A stretch of DNA of 64,000 nt, from NCBI GenBank assembly GCA_018340375.1, contig JAFFJZ010000001.1, positions 42,896,001 to 42,960,000 of the forward strand, written 5' to 3'. Below are positions 25,401-37,375 of the stretch, piece after piece (within the stretch, counting starts at the first letter, position 1; every line of letters begins with the position of its first letter). This stretch comes from Gonatopus flavifemur. Its lineage: Eukaryota > Arthropoda > Insecta > Hymenoptera > Dryinidae. Both the position numbers and the translations under genes were made by a program. The notes under the pieces are model-generated. The model ran no database searches. It saw only the letters and a list, made by a program, of their open reading frames with translations, and had not been told where the DNA came from.

Positions 25401-26343
25401 AGAGAGAGAACTTTCAAAAACTTAAATATTCAGACGTTCTGAGGAAGATATTCCCAAAGAACTTCCCAAATTTCTTCGAATAACGTTCAGATTATTTATG
25501 GAAAGTTTTACAAATGAAAATGCAATGCCTCAATACACCCGATATTCTTCAGGAAACCTTTTAGGTGAATCAAGATTTCTGAATCTTGAATTCACAAGAG
25601 TGGAATTTGATTATCCTTGAAAATACTCATTTTTTACCCCATCCGCCAATCCCACCGACAATACTCAATATCGACTGTATCTATGTTGCAGAGACTTCGC
25701 GATCCGCTAGTCGATTGCAGTGAAATGTAATCTCATTGCACAGAGAATTCATTCGTAGATACATTCTTTACACCAAAGGAAAGAGGAAATGTTCTGACAA
25801 CGTGAAACAAATGATCGATCCCCACAGTTTTTCCCTTGGGAAAGTCCTGTACTTCGGGATATATTACACGTATTTTTTTGGAGTGACGTAGAAAAATAAA
25901 GAAGAGAAAAATGGTACCGTCGACTCGATTGTAAAATTTTTACAATGTTATTGGAACTTATGGAACGACAATTATATATTTGTTATTTCACCTCATTTGA
26001 TCCAAGAATAATGCAATTGTTTCCTTATTCGCATGGAGAAGCCAGGAAAAAATCGAGTTGAACCCACAAAGGACATTTCTGTGAGAATAGCAGTTTCTTT
26101 TTCTCTGTATAACGTACATGAGGATTCTATTGTATTCATGTGCACAGACCGTACTTTGTTTATGAATTAACACATCACTAAAGTGAAAAGTCTGCTGTAA
26201 GTGTAACATAATTAGGCCACTCGGTACCAATAAAATTCTTATGAATGTAAGAAAAGTTCTAATGGATTTTTATAAAGAGCTTCTGTCGTATGATGAGGAT
26301 TGGAAATTCTGGTGAAGAGATTTTTCAATGGTCTTCTCCTTTA
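16434..26343. other. About 10 kb with no recognised repeat or gene
   Basis: I see no transposon ends, tRNA or supportable coding region here. Visible features are limited: an (ATG)n run at 17540-17555, pyrimidine-rich DNA at 17420-17660 and 23030-23110, and CpG-richer patches near 20490-20580 and 22880-23010. Open frames of 60-108 codons lack recognisable domains. The low repeat load compared with the flanks suggests single-copy intron or intergenic sequence, possibly with regulatory elements. Confidence 0.45.
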
Positions 26344-26620
26344 CACGGGAAGAAAAAAGTTATCAATACTTCAATAATATTTATTAACATTTAGAAAAAT
26401 GACTGTCGGTTTAGGAAAAAAGAGCACCGCTGAGAAATCTTTGCAGTAAGGTTATCAAAAATTCGTAGTGAAAATACTAAACGTTGATGGTTTTATTGTT
26501 ATTGCTTCCAGTGAATTTATCCACTTTTTATGAATTTACTACGAAAATTCTTCAGCGATACTCTTTTTCCCTAAATTGTCAGTCATTTTTCTAAATAATC
26601 ATAACCTCTGTCTTTCCGTG
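26344..26620. mobile_element. Group A element (277 bp)
   Basis: The left end CACGGGAAGAAAAAAGTTAT and the right end ATAACCTCTGTCTTTCCGTG are inverted, and TA flanks both sides (26342-26343 and 26621-26622). The inner arms continue: AAAAATGACTGTCGGTTTAG (about 26396) faces TAAATTGTCAGTCATTTTTC (about 26573), and AGCACCGCTGAGAAATC pairs loosely with TTCTTCAGCGATACTC. Non-coding. Confidence 0.85.
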
Positions 26621-26847
26621 TAGATTTCATCAAGATTCCTGAATATTTTTACTATCACACGATGCTATAAAAGTAAATAGCCACTTTGTCAGGTCAGTGA
26701 TAACTACAATTCGCTTTGTGGTTCTCAACAAATGACCTCATGAAAAGGGAGAATACATCCTCAATTATTTTTTTCACTTTGAGTATATCTTCGTGACAAG
26801 CACTTTTGTGTTTTCATCGATTACAAAATTTTGAAGTTCGCTATGAC

Positions 26848-26954
26848 TTTTTAGCTGTGGAAGCAAAGAATGTTGACTCCTTCAACTAAATTCTATGTAT
26901 AATACCAAAATTTTTTGAAAAAGCAAACATTTTTCGCTTCCACAGCTAGAAAAA
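26848..26954. repeat. Hairpin with AGCTGTGGAAGC arms
   Basis: TTTTTAGCTGTGGAAGC at about 26847-26864 faces GCTTCCACAGCTAGAAAAA at about 26936-26954. It is followed to about 27043 by GTTGTGATAACAAG and CACAGCAAAATT/CTCCAGCAAAAG words, the style of group A interiors. I could not identify outer ends or a TSD. Confidence 0.5.
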
Positions 26955-27125
26955 ATCACTTTCATGTCGTGGCTAACAATATTGTTGTGATAACAAGTAG
27001 TTGCTATCACAGCAAAATTATTTGCTGCTCCAGCAAAAGGGATCCAACAAAAGTAAATTTCACCGTCAAATCAAATTTATTTTCTCTCCATATTTCTTGT
27101 TGACCGTTTAGCCTGGGGAGGATCA

Positions 27126-27407
27126 ACCCTTCAAAGTACACACAGGTGCGAATTCGCACCAACTATTTCCATACTTTGCGTTTTTCGTAAAAAATCGATT
27201 CTATTCTCGGGTTTTTTTCACTAATCAAATGAGATATTTGGGAATTTTCTTCCACGCGACGTTAATCTGCATAGTTTTCCCTTCAAATTGAGAAAAAAGA
27301 AGGTCAAATTGGTCGGATAAGAACTGAGTTATTAATCGGTGAAGTTGCGTGGTGCGAATTTGCACCTGTGTGTACTCCGAAGGTGAGAAAGGATGTGTGT
27401 ACTCGAA
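27126..27407. mobile_element. Inverted-repeat element with TACACACAGGTGCGAA arms
   Basis: The arm CCCTTCAAAGTACACACAGG plus TGCGAATTCGCACC (about 27127-27160) is matched in reverse at 27350-27383. The end word repeats once more at 27392-27407 (GTGTGTACTCGAAGGG). GGTGCGAATTCGCACC is itself a perfect palindrome. No TSD fixed and no coding. Confidence 0.65.
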
Positions 27408-27711
27408 GGGTTCGAGGTACCGGCGGAAGGGACGATCGCGGAGGGTCTAGAGTTCCAAGGGGGCCTCATTTGCGGCAACTCTCATTGCTCGTAATAATTC
27501 ATTACTCAGTAATAATATTTCACAACGTGCCGATAGTCAAAAATCATCTCTTCACAGATTTGAATATGAAGAATTTTAGGGTTTTTGGTACCAATCGAGA
27601 TTGGACGCGTCTAACGCCAAAAATATAATTGATTGAGTTGGGTTGATAGATCCTCTTGAAACGCAAACATCATGACCATGGTTTCTCATCGTTAATTGCT
27701 GCACGGAGAAG

Positions 27712-28485
27712 AAAGACGTTCTGAATATCACTACATTCTGATGTTGCTGAAGTTTGAATCGTTTATTGAAACAAATTAGTAATCGAATAACACAATATTC
27801 AGCTATCGAAGACCAAAAATCTTGAATTACATTCTTTACATGATGTGTCTAGTTCCAAGGAATCAATTCCAAAAGATAAACGACAGTGATTCATCAGATT
27901 TGAATTTTCGTTTCGTTTCTATAAACGATTCAAACTTCGAGAACATTACATTTTATACTAAAGTCCGTGCTTGAAAGATCCGATTCAAACTCATCAACTG
28001 GTCAATCAGTATGAATCAGATTTTTGTCCGGGAATTCCCTTATTTGATCTCATTCAAATATAATCGGCTTGAATAAGAAATTTCTACTCAATGGGATATA
28101 ATCAGTAAATTCGAATGTACATTATCCGAATTCCCTGATTATGTCTCATTGAGCAAAAATTCCCTATTCAAACCAATTAGATTTCTATAAGATCAAATAG
28201 GAAGATTCTCGGACAAAAACCTGATTCAAACTGATTGACGAGTTAATGAGTTCGAATCGGATTTTTGAAGCAGAGGTGGCAAGATGAGTGGAATAGTATA
28301 ATCTTTACAACACAGTGTAGTAAAAATTAATGCTTTATTATATGCAGTTGCGCCAAATTGAATGATTATTCGAATCATTAGGCATTAATTTTTACTACAC
28401 TGTGTTGTAAAAATTATACTATATCACTTATGCTGCTACTTTAGTACAAAATTTAGTAATATTTCAAACCACATTTCTCTCCGTG
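27712..28485. mobile_element. Group A element with several internal palindromes (774 bp)
   Basis: The left end CACGGAGAAGAAAG and the right end CATTTCTCTCCGTG are flanked by TG (27710-27711 and 28486-28487). Inside are at least three separate inverted repeats: GTTTGAATCGTTTATTGAAA (27769) against its complement near 27940; GATCCGATTCAAACTCATCA (27979) against GAGTTCGAATCGGATTTTT near 28265; and the element at 28293-28422. The word GATTCAAACT/AGTTTGAATC recurs. Non-coding. Confidence 0.75.
28293..28422. mobile_element. Short near-perfect palindrome (130 bp) inside the larger element
   Basis: ATAGTATAATCTTTACAACA then CAGTGTAGTAAAAATTAATG is repeated in reverse at about 28382-28422. The arms are about 41 bp with very few mismatches, around a 45-bp loop. 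It may be an independent MITE inserted into the 27712-28485 element, or a structural part of it. Confidence 0.7.
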
Positions 28486-29720
28486 TGGTTGTAGATGGGC
28501 GTTCGGGGCACTCTTCGGCTTCAATTCGTTCTCCGCCTTCTGTGGACTGTTTATGTCACTCGTAAATATTCGTCCCGGACAAAATCTGTTCATCGAAGGC
28601 CTTCTGCAACATTCTAAACAGAATTCGATGCAACTTCTCCGCTCAACAGAATCAGGCATTGTACGAAATAATTGTTTGCGTCGTACAAAACCATGTGCAG
28701 CTCAAACAATCCCATGTGTGTATGGACCAATGGCCCAGTGATGGACGAAGCCTGACATAAGACCTGCCGAGACTTGTCTTGAACAATTCACCAAACTTGG
28801 TCCAGGCTTGGGAATGATAAGATCAGAACAAGCTTGGGCCAATGGTTTTGCCAGGCCCGGTCCAATTCATTGACCGAGCATCAACCAATGCTTCTTTGAT
28901 CGCACATATGGATGAAAAAAGTAATTGATTCATATTTCAGTTCATGACTTTCTCCCTCAGAATACCGTACATGAATTATCTCAAAACGATAGAAAAAATG
29001 TGACAAGACTGGGACAAGCTTGTATGATCATTGGAAAATTTGCGTTCTTTGATATTTCAATCAATTCTGATTCTATTGTGGAATTATGCTCAAACTGAAT
29101 TAATAAGATCTTACTGAAATACCATAACAGAACTCTTATAATGATCTGTTCCCGTACGGAATCCAACATTGGAATCCCCCGAGTCACCCAAAAAACTGAT
29201 GGTCTTCAAAATGAGCCAGAAATCCTGAAATTCTGTGAAGAGTTCTTCAAAATCATGTGTATGATTACATTTAAAAGTATCCTATTACCATTGAGTGAAG
29301 TTCTATCCTTACTTAGATCAAGAAAATCTAGCTTGGTGTGTGAAACTAGTGTGTAGGATTAATTGTGACAGGAAGATCGGGCCAGCCCTTGCCCGATGGT
29401 TATCCCCCAGTCTTCAGCCATTGTAAATTTGAAGTTTAGTCAATATTTATAAACATTGTGCCACTCATGTGGGCAATATTGGCACAATTGTTCTCAACGA
29501 ATGCTCGATTTTTACACTTGTGCCAAGCTTGTTCCAAATGTAGTGACCATTTCAAGAATATTAACAAATGTACCATGACTGACCATCCATTAGGAACAAC
29601 GGGACAACCATGGAACAATATTGGGCCAATTGTTCTTCACGGAGGTTTGTTTCTGACACATGTGCCAACCTTGGGACAAGCTCGGGTTTTTTTTAGTCTT
29701 GGCAATATCTGCATGGGATA
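28486..29720. repeat. Diffuse CAAGCTTGG / GGGCCA word region
   Basis: Between about 28690-28870 and 29370-29720 the words CAAGCTTGGGCCAATGG, CCAGGCTTGGGAATGA, GGCCAGCCCTTGCCC, CAATATTGG and CCAAGCTTGTTCC recur, the style of the group B elements. Possible outer ends CCATGTGCAG (about 28691) and CTGCATGGG (about 29711) are inverted, but the match is short. The middle (28880-29360) has no feature. Frames of 60-87 codons in this stretch are not convincing genes. Confidence 0.45.
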
Positions 29721-31853
29721 ATGACATTCAAGATGTAAAATTCAACTCAGATGTCTGTCACAGTGATGTCAACTTAGAAAAAAAGCATTTCCGGTATTCA
29801 ATATACCCGCTCAATTTAAATTGAAAACTAGTCTCACTTTTTAGACACAGTAATGCATGACAAGGAAATTAATTGAGGCTGCTCATCTGTACTCGTGAAC
29901 ATAAAATAGAATTTTCCCTGAGGAAAAATCATTCTGTTTTGGTTTAAAGAATACACTGCTTCAGCAATATAGGAGATTTTTACCATATCCGTTACATCTT
30001 TGATGCTGTTTTCATTTCGCCTTTTTCGTATAATATTTTTGCCATCGAGCGTCGAACCCAAATTTGCAAGTTCCCTTCGTTCTCTTCAACATATTTCCTT
30101 CAAATTACTCATTCAACTCATCACGGAATATTCAATTTTCTCAACGAGATCGTCAAAAGTACGATTAAAGTACTTCATACGCCGAATATTTCCTGACGTT
30201 GCAAGACCAGGTGCATGAGTATGAGAATGAGAAGAAAAAAAATCATAACGGTTTATCTTCTTCCCAGAAAAATTCTCGCGCTGAGCCGTATAAAGATTCT
30301 GAATCATCTTCCATATATTTTATGAATTTTTAAGTACGTATGAATGTATATACACGCAGTATTAATATGAATTTTGCCGTGCCTTTGCTCTGCACTGCGG
30401 CGTGGCCTCGCGTGACTCTTATTTTCCATCTGACTTTTGTTCTTCATCCGCATACGTATTGCACACACGTCTCTGTATGTTTACATAGGTAACTGGCAAA
30501 TACACGAATATATCACGATTACGTTATATTGTGTCGACGAAGTCCAAGTCTCCGTCGCTGCTATGTTATTTTTTTTTCTTTTCCGCTTATTGTTGATTTC
30601 ATCTCTGCCTTTTTTCCCATTCTGATCCATTTTTGCTCTACCAGGTCACCGCAATCTAACTCTATCCTGTACTGGGGACTGTATGTTTATCCATGTTTGG
30701 TTGGAAACAATTTTAAGAAAACAAAAAATGTAAAATGCAAATTCTCCATGGCTTGAAGAAACTTAATTTCAGAGGTGGGTGAATTCAAAATTAGGTGCAG
30801 ATAAACTTGTGCCTCATTGTAGCGACTGATATTCAAATATTGATAATATGGTGGTAAGTTTAAGACAAGAACTAAGGAACTTAATTAATTCCACAATAAA
30901 CAGAGAAAATGTTTACTCAATCGGTACGCTGGCATCCCTTTGAGGAGAAGGAACTTCATGTGATCATGTAATTCCTCTACACTCCTGAAACGCCCCGAAA
31001 CAGATACAAAGTTCGAAATAGAGAAGGGCGAGACTATGATCGACGAGTATGGCAATTGCAAATATTCAAACAAATGCATCAGGAACAAAATTCAAATTCA
31101 TTCAGCCAACGGAGGGTTGATAAAAAGACGAAGAGAGAATAGGAGGAGTCCTATCTCGTTTGTTTCAAGAGCCTCATGGACGGCATCTATGAGTTGTAAG
31201 ATCCTTATAGCGACAAGTTGAACTAACCCCACCTATTTCCCCAATTTCACTGTCAAGAATTCGATGAAAGAGAAAAATTCTTCACCTACGTCGACCAACA
31301 CCCATTTAAAATTAGTCCATTTGCAACGTAGAGAAGAATCACTTATTCTCGATCAATTACCATGGGAAAAACTCGGATTAAGAGGATACCTAAGTTTTTC
31401 TGTCGACCCACACAGCACTACTGGTTCAGAAGGATTCATAAAGAATTCTCATTGAACTGATTGTGCTCTTTATGAATTCTCTAAGAATTCTCCTGGGACT
31501 GTGGTGCTGTAAGGGCAGCTCCAAGTTAAATAGCGTAAGCATTCATTCTTGCCTCATTTTGAAGCCGTAGGCAACAGACATTCGGAATGGTTGAAATGAA
31601 TTATATCCGACTTTGACTTTTCCAGCGAGAATTTGTTCCACATTCACTTATTCCATTGCCAGGTCTAGATGGATTTCTTAGATGGAGCGAGAACTAGCTA
31701 GGGGAATACTACCGAAGAGGCAGAGCTCTCTAAGAGGTCTTTTGAAAGAGCTCTGTCGATGTTATGAGATTGATATCTCAATGGCATCATTTTTCTGAAA
31801 TCTCAAAACCATCTGCTTAAAGAGTTCGTTTGGATAATATTGTGGCAATTTCA
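29721..31853. other. No gene recognised
   Basis: AT-rich single-copy-looking DNA. A short hairpin around 31420-31500 pairs ACAGCACTACTGG and GAATTCTCATTG with GAATTCTCCTGGGACTGTGGTGCTGT. A pair of GAGCTCT words lies near 31720-31755. No RNA gene or domain-bearing frame is visible. Confidence 0.35.
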
Positions 31854-32083
31854 CTCTAAATCCAAGTGCTTTATTTTAATACGCTCAGAGTGTTTAAATC
31901 GTGTACTGACTTTTCAAACGCTCACAAGCGTGTGAATATACTCATAAAACGAACAAAATGTTTAATTATAAAAACACTTGATCTGAGTTATCGACATATC
32001 CACACGCTTCTGAGCTTTTAAAAAGTGACTACACGATTTAAACACTCTGAGTGCATTGGAATAAAACACTTGAATTTGCAGTG
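31854..32083. mobile_element. MITE with CACTCTAAAT / ATTTGCAGTG ends (230 bp)
   Basis: Arms of about 95 bp are strongly complementary. CCAAGTGCTTTATTTTAATA on the left and TTGGAATAAAACACTTGAAT on the right are followed inward by CAGAGTGTTTAAATCGTGTA and its complement. The termini start CACT, like group A, but flanking dinucleotides are TT and CT, so no TSD is shown. Non-coding. Confidence 0.75.
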
Positions 32084-32257
32084 CTTCTATTGCCCTCAGA
32101 AATCGACGCATTTGATAAGATTTTGATATCTTTATGTCAACCTTCTAATAGGTCTATCTGACCTCTTACACATATTCGTGAGATCTTTGAAAGCGCTTGA
32201 TGATGAGATATTGTTCGCAGAGTACGCCCTGGAATACCAATTCACAGAATTTGCCTA

Positions 32258-32558
32258 ACGGTGAATAATCAGTGGAAATGGGATAGATGTGGTAGCTACT
32301 TACTTTTTCAATTTCCTTTTTCACTACTGTGGTTAAAATGTAATTGCAGCCATAGCTATTATAGTAGAAAATCGTAGCAGTGAAGACACAGTTTTTGTGA
32401 TTGATATCCGAATAGTCAAGTAGTTTAACTGTGAAATTTTTGTTATGGCATCTACATTTCTTGTTTTCACCGCTCTGTGGATACCTACGATAGCTAAAAA
32501 ATAAGTCCCATAGTTAATTCTTAGTTATGCAAATAACAGCTGATTATTCTTTCCCGTG
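32258..32558. mobile_element. Group A element with TAGCTA-type words (301 bp)
   Basis: The left end reads AACGGTGAATAATCAG. The right end, in reverse, reads CACGGGAAAGAATAATCAG. TA flanks both (32256-32257 and 32559-32560). The interior repeats GTAGCTACT, CATAGCTATTATAG and CGATAGCTAAAAAATA. The left terminus has lost its CAC start, so confidence is moderate. Confidence 0.55.
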
Positions 32559-33056
32559 TACCGTATATAATTTCAACAATAATGATGAGTATCTACTGTA
32601 ACAACTCATAAATGTGACGAGAAAATAAGTTGAATGATTACATTCTTATAGGAAAAGTTCGTGCCATTCATGTCCATCACAACCAGAAAATATTCAATCT
32701 CTGACATAGATTTAGATTTTTGGGTGAGAAAGCATGAATGCATAAATTCACCACAAATTTTGGAGGCCAAATGTGAGTTGAAGGATCAGCATACATGATA
32801 TATTCGTTGAACGCAAAAACAAAACAAAATTGCATGAGAAATAGAACGAGCGTTCCTCACAAGAGAAGACAAGACAACTACAAAGAAAGAACTCTGAATT
32901 CTGATTTGACTCCAGGACATAGAAAGAAGGATATGTGCATGATATTCATGTATGGGGTGTTCAAAGAAACTTGAATTACATTTTCCAAACATTTCTTCAT
33001 GAGTCATAAAACATAAGAATATTAATCTACACAAAATCAGGGGACATGCACATGTG
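32559..33056. other. No supported feature
   Basis: No repeats or coding signal were identified. An 82-codon minus frame at 32786-33034 has no recognisable domain. Confidence 0.3.
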
Positions 33057-33965
33057 CACTGAGAAAAAAAGATTGTGAACTCAAAGACGGTTTAGTTCTT
33101 TCAACTACATCGTGGACTTAAATACGGCGAATCTCACGGAATAGTTCCGTCAACTACATCGTATGTTTGTAAAGATTGATTCCCATCAACTACAGATGTA
33201 GTTGACAGAACTAAATGGTAATTTGATCAAATACATCATTCTTTCAACATGAAAATGATACTTATTACAATCAATTGTACCGTATTTCATTAGATTCAAT
33301 AATTATTCCAATCAACTCAATAGAAGAATCCGTTCAAGGTTACAAGATGTTTAATGCAAGACTATTTCATTTAAAATCATAAATATATTCATGTAAAAAA
33401 AATGTGTAAATCAAAAAGTTAATCTTCATTTGTTTACTGTTCAATTTCTGAAATGCTTCGATATCTCACCATGATGATACCGGTAAGTGTATATATCAAA
33501 TCTCATTTGAGGGGAATCGAACCTACCTTTCTTGAGTTTACTTACCTATCTGAGACACTAACGTCCTAACCGTTTCTCTACAGCGCGCTTCGCATTTTGC
33601 TCTTGCAAAAGTTGTTGTACTACATACCCTGTATTCTACCATCTCTGATCAGGTGATTTTCAAATAATTATTTCTTTATTACAACTAAAAATGCGTTCAA
33701 TTACATTTCTCCCACAATTGTTTCAACAAACGAAATGAATTGATTCAACTACAACGATAACTCCAGTGAATGACATTGATGTTTGAACAAAATGAACGTT
33801 GATGATACTATAACAGTGTGATGTAGTTGGCTGAACGACATCAGCGTAATTTTGTGTGATTGCCTCAACGAAATTATGTTTAATTCAAATACAATTCCTT
33901 CGTGGTAACTATATACAGTCCAAATACACGCTTAAGTTGGGCTCACTTCATTTTTTTTCTCAGTG
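33057..33965. mobile_element. Group A element, TCAACTACATC-word family (909 bp)
   Basis: The left end CACTGAGAAAAAAAG and the right end TTTTTTTTCTCAGTG are near-perfect inverted repeats, with TG on each side (33055-33056 and 33966-33967). Near both ends TTTCAACTACATCG, GATGTAGTTGAC and GATGTAGTTGGCTGAA words recur. The middle contains a tRNA-like segment on the minus strand (33505-33590). No transposase frame is present. Confidence 0.85.
33505..33590 (-). other. tRNA-like / SINE-head-like segment
   Basis: On the minus strand a perfect RNA polymerase III B box, GGTTCGATTCC, lies 40-50 bases downstream of an A-box/D-arm-like TAGAGAAACGGTTAGGAC. The spacing and the length of about 85 bases fit a class II (long variable arm) tRNA-derived sequence. 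I could not build a convincing acceptor stem or anticodon arm, so I do not call a functional tRNA. It could be a tRNA-derived SINE head captured by the surrounding transposon. Confidence 0.45.
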
Positions 33966-34040
33966 TGAATTTAGATTTGTTTAGTGGAAATCCAAGTCAA
34001 AATAAACTTCTGTATCTACTATTACCCTTGCAGAAAAATA

Positions 34041-34200
34041 TCCTGCTTGAAGAATCTCATCGAACCGATTGATTCTAATTGATTCCGATGCAAAAACCGA
34101 TTCAAACCCATTAAAAATTGTTTCTCAATGGGTTCGAATCAGTTTTCTGCATCGGAATCAATGAGGATCAATCGTTTCAATGAGATTCTTTGAACAGGGC
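34041..34200. repeat. Palindromic element with nested GATTCAAACC arms (160 bp)
   Basis: TCCTGCTTGAAGAATCTCAT faces ATGAGATTCTTTGAACAGGG. Inside, GATTCCGATGCAAAAACCGA and TTCAAACCCATT pair with AATGGGTTCGAATCAGTTTT and CTGCATCGGAATC. Nearly the whole segment folds into one hairpin with a short loop at about 34120. It resembles the inner palindromes of the 27712-28485 element. Confidence 0.65.
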
Positions 34201-37200
34201 AACATGGTTGGAACATTCATGGACGCAATAACTTGATGAAATCTGTATCTATTCACAAGGAAATATGATTTTGATGTCTAAATAAAATAGTTTGAGCCTA
34301 AACTAACTACATTCTTCAGGTTAAGGAAACCAAATTTTCCTTTTTGACTCCAACCATTCCATCTTGAAGTTCCAAAAATATTTCCTGGTGAACGGAATCA
34401 GGTTTCAACTGATTGCGAACAGGAAGGTTCCAACCAGGTTCTTTCCCTGTCAGTTTAGGAGTAATAGCCTACGAACAGGAGTCTGTTCAGTATTGCAGAC
34501 TACATTTTCAATACTCAACTGGTGCTATAGGTAGTCCAGACGTTGGAGTAAACAACTTCTCCCAGCCAAATCCTACTCATGAGAGAAATAGAGTGCGTTA
34601 TGAATGATTCTGTTAACGTATGGATTTTTTTATATTGTGAATTTACCAATGAACTCCAATTCTCGTTACGGTAACCAATCGTGGAAATCAGCATCACAAC
34701 TTCTGATACACCATGTACGTTCATGAAGGTGTATGCGAGATTTGGAATCATTTCTTGCGTCTCCCCTGGTTAAGAGATGTGAGCGTAGAAGAAGGAGAAA
34801 CGAAGGAACTAAACGAAACGGAACGTATGTCGCACTAGAGGTACTTAAGAAAAACTTTACACGGCACATAGGTTACGTGTTTATATACATATGTATATCT
34901 ACATACATGAATACAAGTTACAGTATGCTCCTGGAGGACTGCAGTGCAGTAAAGTGCATCCCTAAGCCTAGCGCATCTGTGACCACTCCCGTAAGGTCGA
35001 ACCGAGCCGAGCTGAGCGCGCGTCGTTGCCCACTCTCTACAACACAGCATTCATTATTCAACGCGACATGAGAACGTATACACACACACATACATGCATG
35101 CATGAATTTATGCATGTGAACTGCTGCGCACCTTTCAACCGACCGATTTCTTGAAGACCGAAGAGAAAAATGATACTTCACGGTCTAGTCGAATCAAACG
35201 AGGCTGAAACTGATTCCTTGAGGATTTTCCCCTGTTGACATGTGCAGCAGCGAAGACAAATCATGTTGCGAAATAACGATGTGTGTCGTTATGAATCATC
35301 ATGGAAGTAGGGTATACCCTAGTTGATAATTTATCAAGAATTCAGGTGGAATTTGTGATAAATTTATTTTGTATTTTCAAGACTTGTAAGCGAGTTTTCT
35401 AAATTGTCATGATATCGTTCGTGAAATGAAGTAAGAAATATCTGGAAGGATATGGATAGAGTTTCGCAACTTCCCAAACAAACACATTTCCATCGCTCAT
35501 TTAATATTGGCAGATCATTCTGCCCCACTAAGATTTTTCAACAAGACACTGATCTGAACAAAAGACGTTACCTTTGAATGTTAGGAAACTGGAATGACAT
35601 AAAATCAACAATGAATGTCAGTGACAGAATCGCCTCCCAACTTTCCTCTTCCTCTCTCACACATCTGGCTTCAAAACTTCAAGAAACTATTCACTTCTTA
35701 CGAGTGATTTTATTTTTGTTTCGTACTTTTGACTGTTTTCTCAATTCTTCCCATCGTTTTCAAATCTTTCAAGAAAGAATTGATGGAAATGTGTCATATT
35801 TTTGTTATGTTAAGCGAAGAGAACAAAACTCGGATTGACTCGGATTTATGGTACCTGATATGACGCATCTGCAATGAATTTTGAACGATTCTGAGTCATT
35901 TTGATTTTGTTCTTCGTTGTCATGTATGAACTGAAGGAGAATTATTGTTTTCATAACAATACTGTTCAGCTGTTATAGCTATCTGAGGTATGCCCATTAT
36001 ATTTGAACGGATTGTGTGAACCCTAGTGACCATCATGATGATAACCATCTTCTTACGAGGATCAACACTGTTTATAATGACTCTACTGCATTCGGGTGAA
36101 TTCGAACGTCAAAGATTTTCATTTCTCTCCAAATCTAAATTTAATCTCAAGATTCATCATGAAAATTTCAACTGAACTCAATTGAAGTTGATGAATCAAA
36201 CGTTTTCATGATCACATGAAATCAAAGTTCTATCTTAAAAAGTTCCCTCACATGCTGATTATGCATGAAAAATATTAAACCTTGGAATGGAATATGGTAA
36301 GTATACGGTATTGACCATTCTATGTTCGTACTCTGCCTGTTGTTATGAATTTTGTTTTCCTTTCACTTACCGCGGAACCAATTTTTCTACTCGTTTGAAT
36401 AACAACTTTAGCTTTTTTCCTCACTACCTCTTCGCAAACTCCATTAGATTCGAACCATTCACGTTGCCCAGAAGGAGGATCGTTATATTTAACGATATGC
36501 CTTCTCATTTGATTTTACTCTTTCAATCAGACATTCAAATGCCATCACCGCATGAAAGGAAGTAATGAGTTAAATTCGATTACATACTAATCCATAAAAT
36601 TCAAGAACCTCTCCATGTTGCATTTTATGAATCACAGAATCAGTACTTCAAAAACAAACGACCAAAAAATGAATGCATAGATGCAAAACCATAAACAGAT
36701 TGTTATGACTGACTTCTCCGAGTGAAAATATAAAACTTCCCTCCCATCTCAGTATGTCTGAAAGAACAGGAAATTCGTAGCACTTCGAGGACCGAAGAAG
36801 GAGGATATAGCTCCTCTTTTGAACCTCAAAGTGGGACAAATTTTCTGATTTTTCGTGCATAAGGGGAAAAGAGGTTTTGAATTCTAACTCTGTTAATTCT
36901 CCTGAATTCAATAAAAATCAAATCGTTTGAATTTTTTTCCGGAGAACGAGGGGACTTCTTTTTATTTCTGCATCCAATTCTATAAGAATGAATCTGTGAA
37001 ATTACTTATTCCTTTCTGACTTGACGTCCATTCCAATGGAAATAGAATTGAGCAAATTATCAAAGTCGTTCCACAAATCAGAGCAGTTTGAAACCCATGA
37101 TATCATCAAAATAAAGGTGGCAATTGATGATAAGGAAATTATTCAAAATTATATTTCTAGTATGGTAAGTTTTTCAACGGAACTAAGGTGATGAGAATTT

Positions 37201-37375
37201 CGAAATTGTTGATACTGCAATTTTCATTACATAAACGAATTTTACTGATTCTCCGGGATGCAGTTTGAATATTCAAAAAAATATGTTCAACTTCAAAGAG
37301 GTTTTGAATACCAAAAAGTGTTTTTCATATTCTGAAGTATCTTAATACACAGCTATACCATGTAACAACATCATG
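34201..37375. other. No gene recognised; CpG-rich patch
   Basis: No gene or transposon ends were found. The segment 34960-35060 is markedly richer in CpG than its surroundings (CCGAGCCGAGCTGAGCGCGC) and is followed by an (AC)n/(ATGC)n microsatellite at about 35080-35105. Overlapping short frames on both strands here have no recognisable domains. A first exon or promoter of a host gene cannot be excluded, but nothing proves one. Confidence 0.35.
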
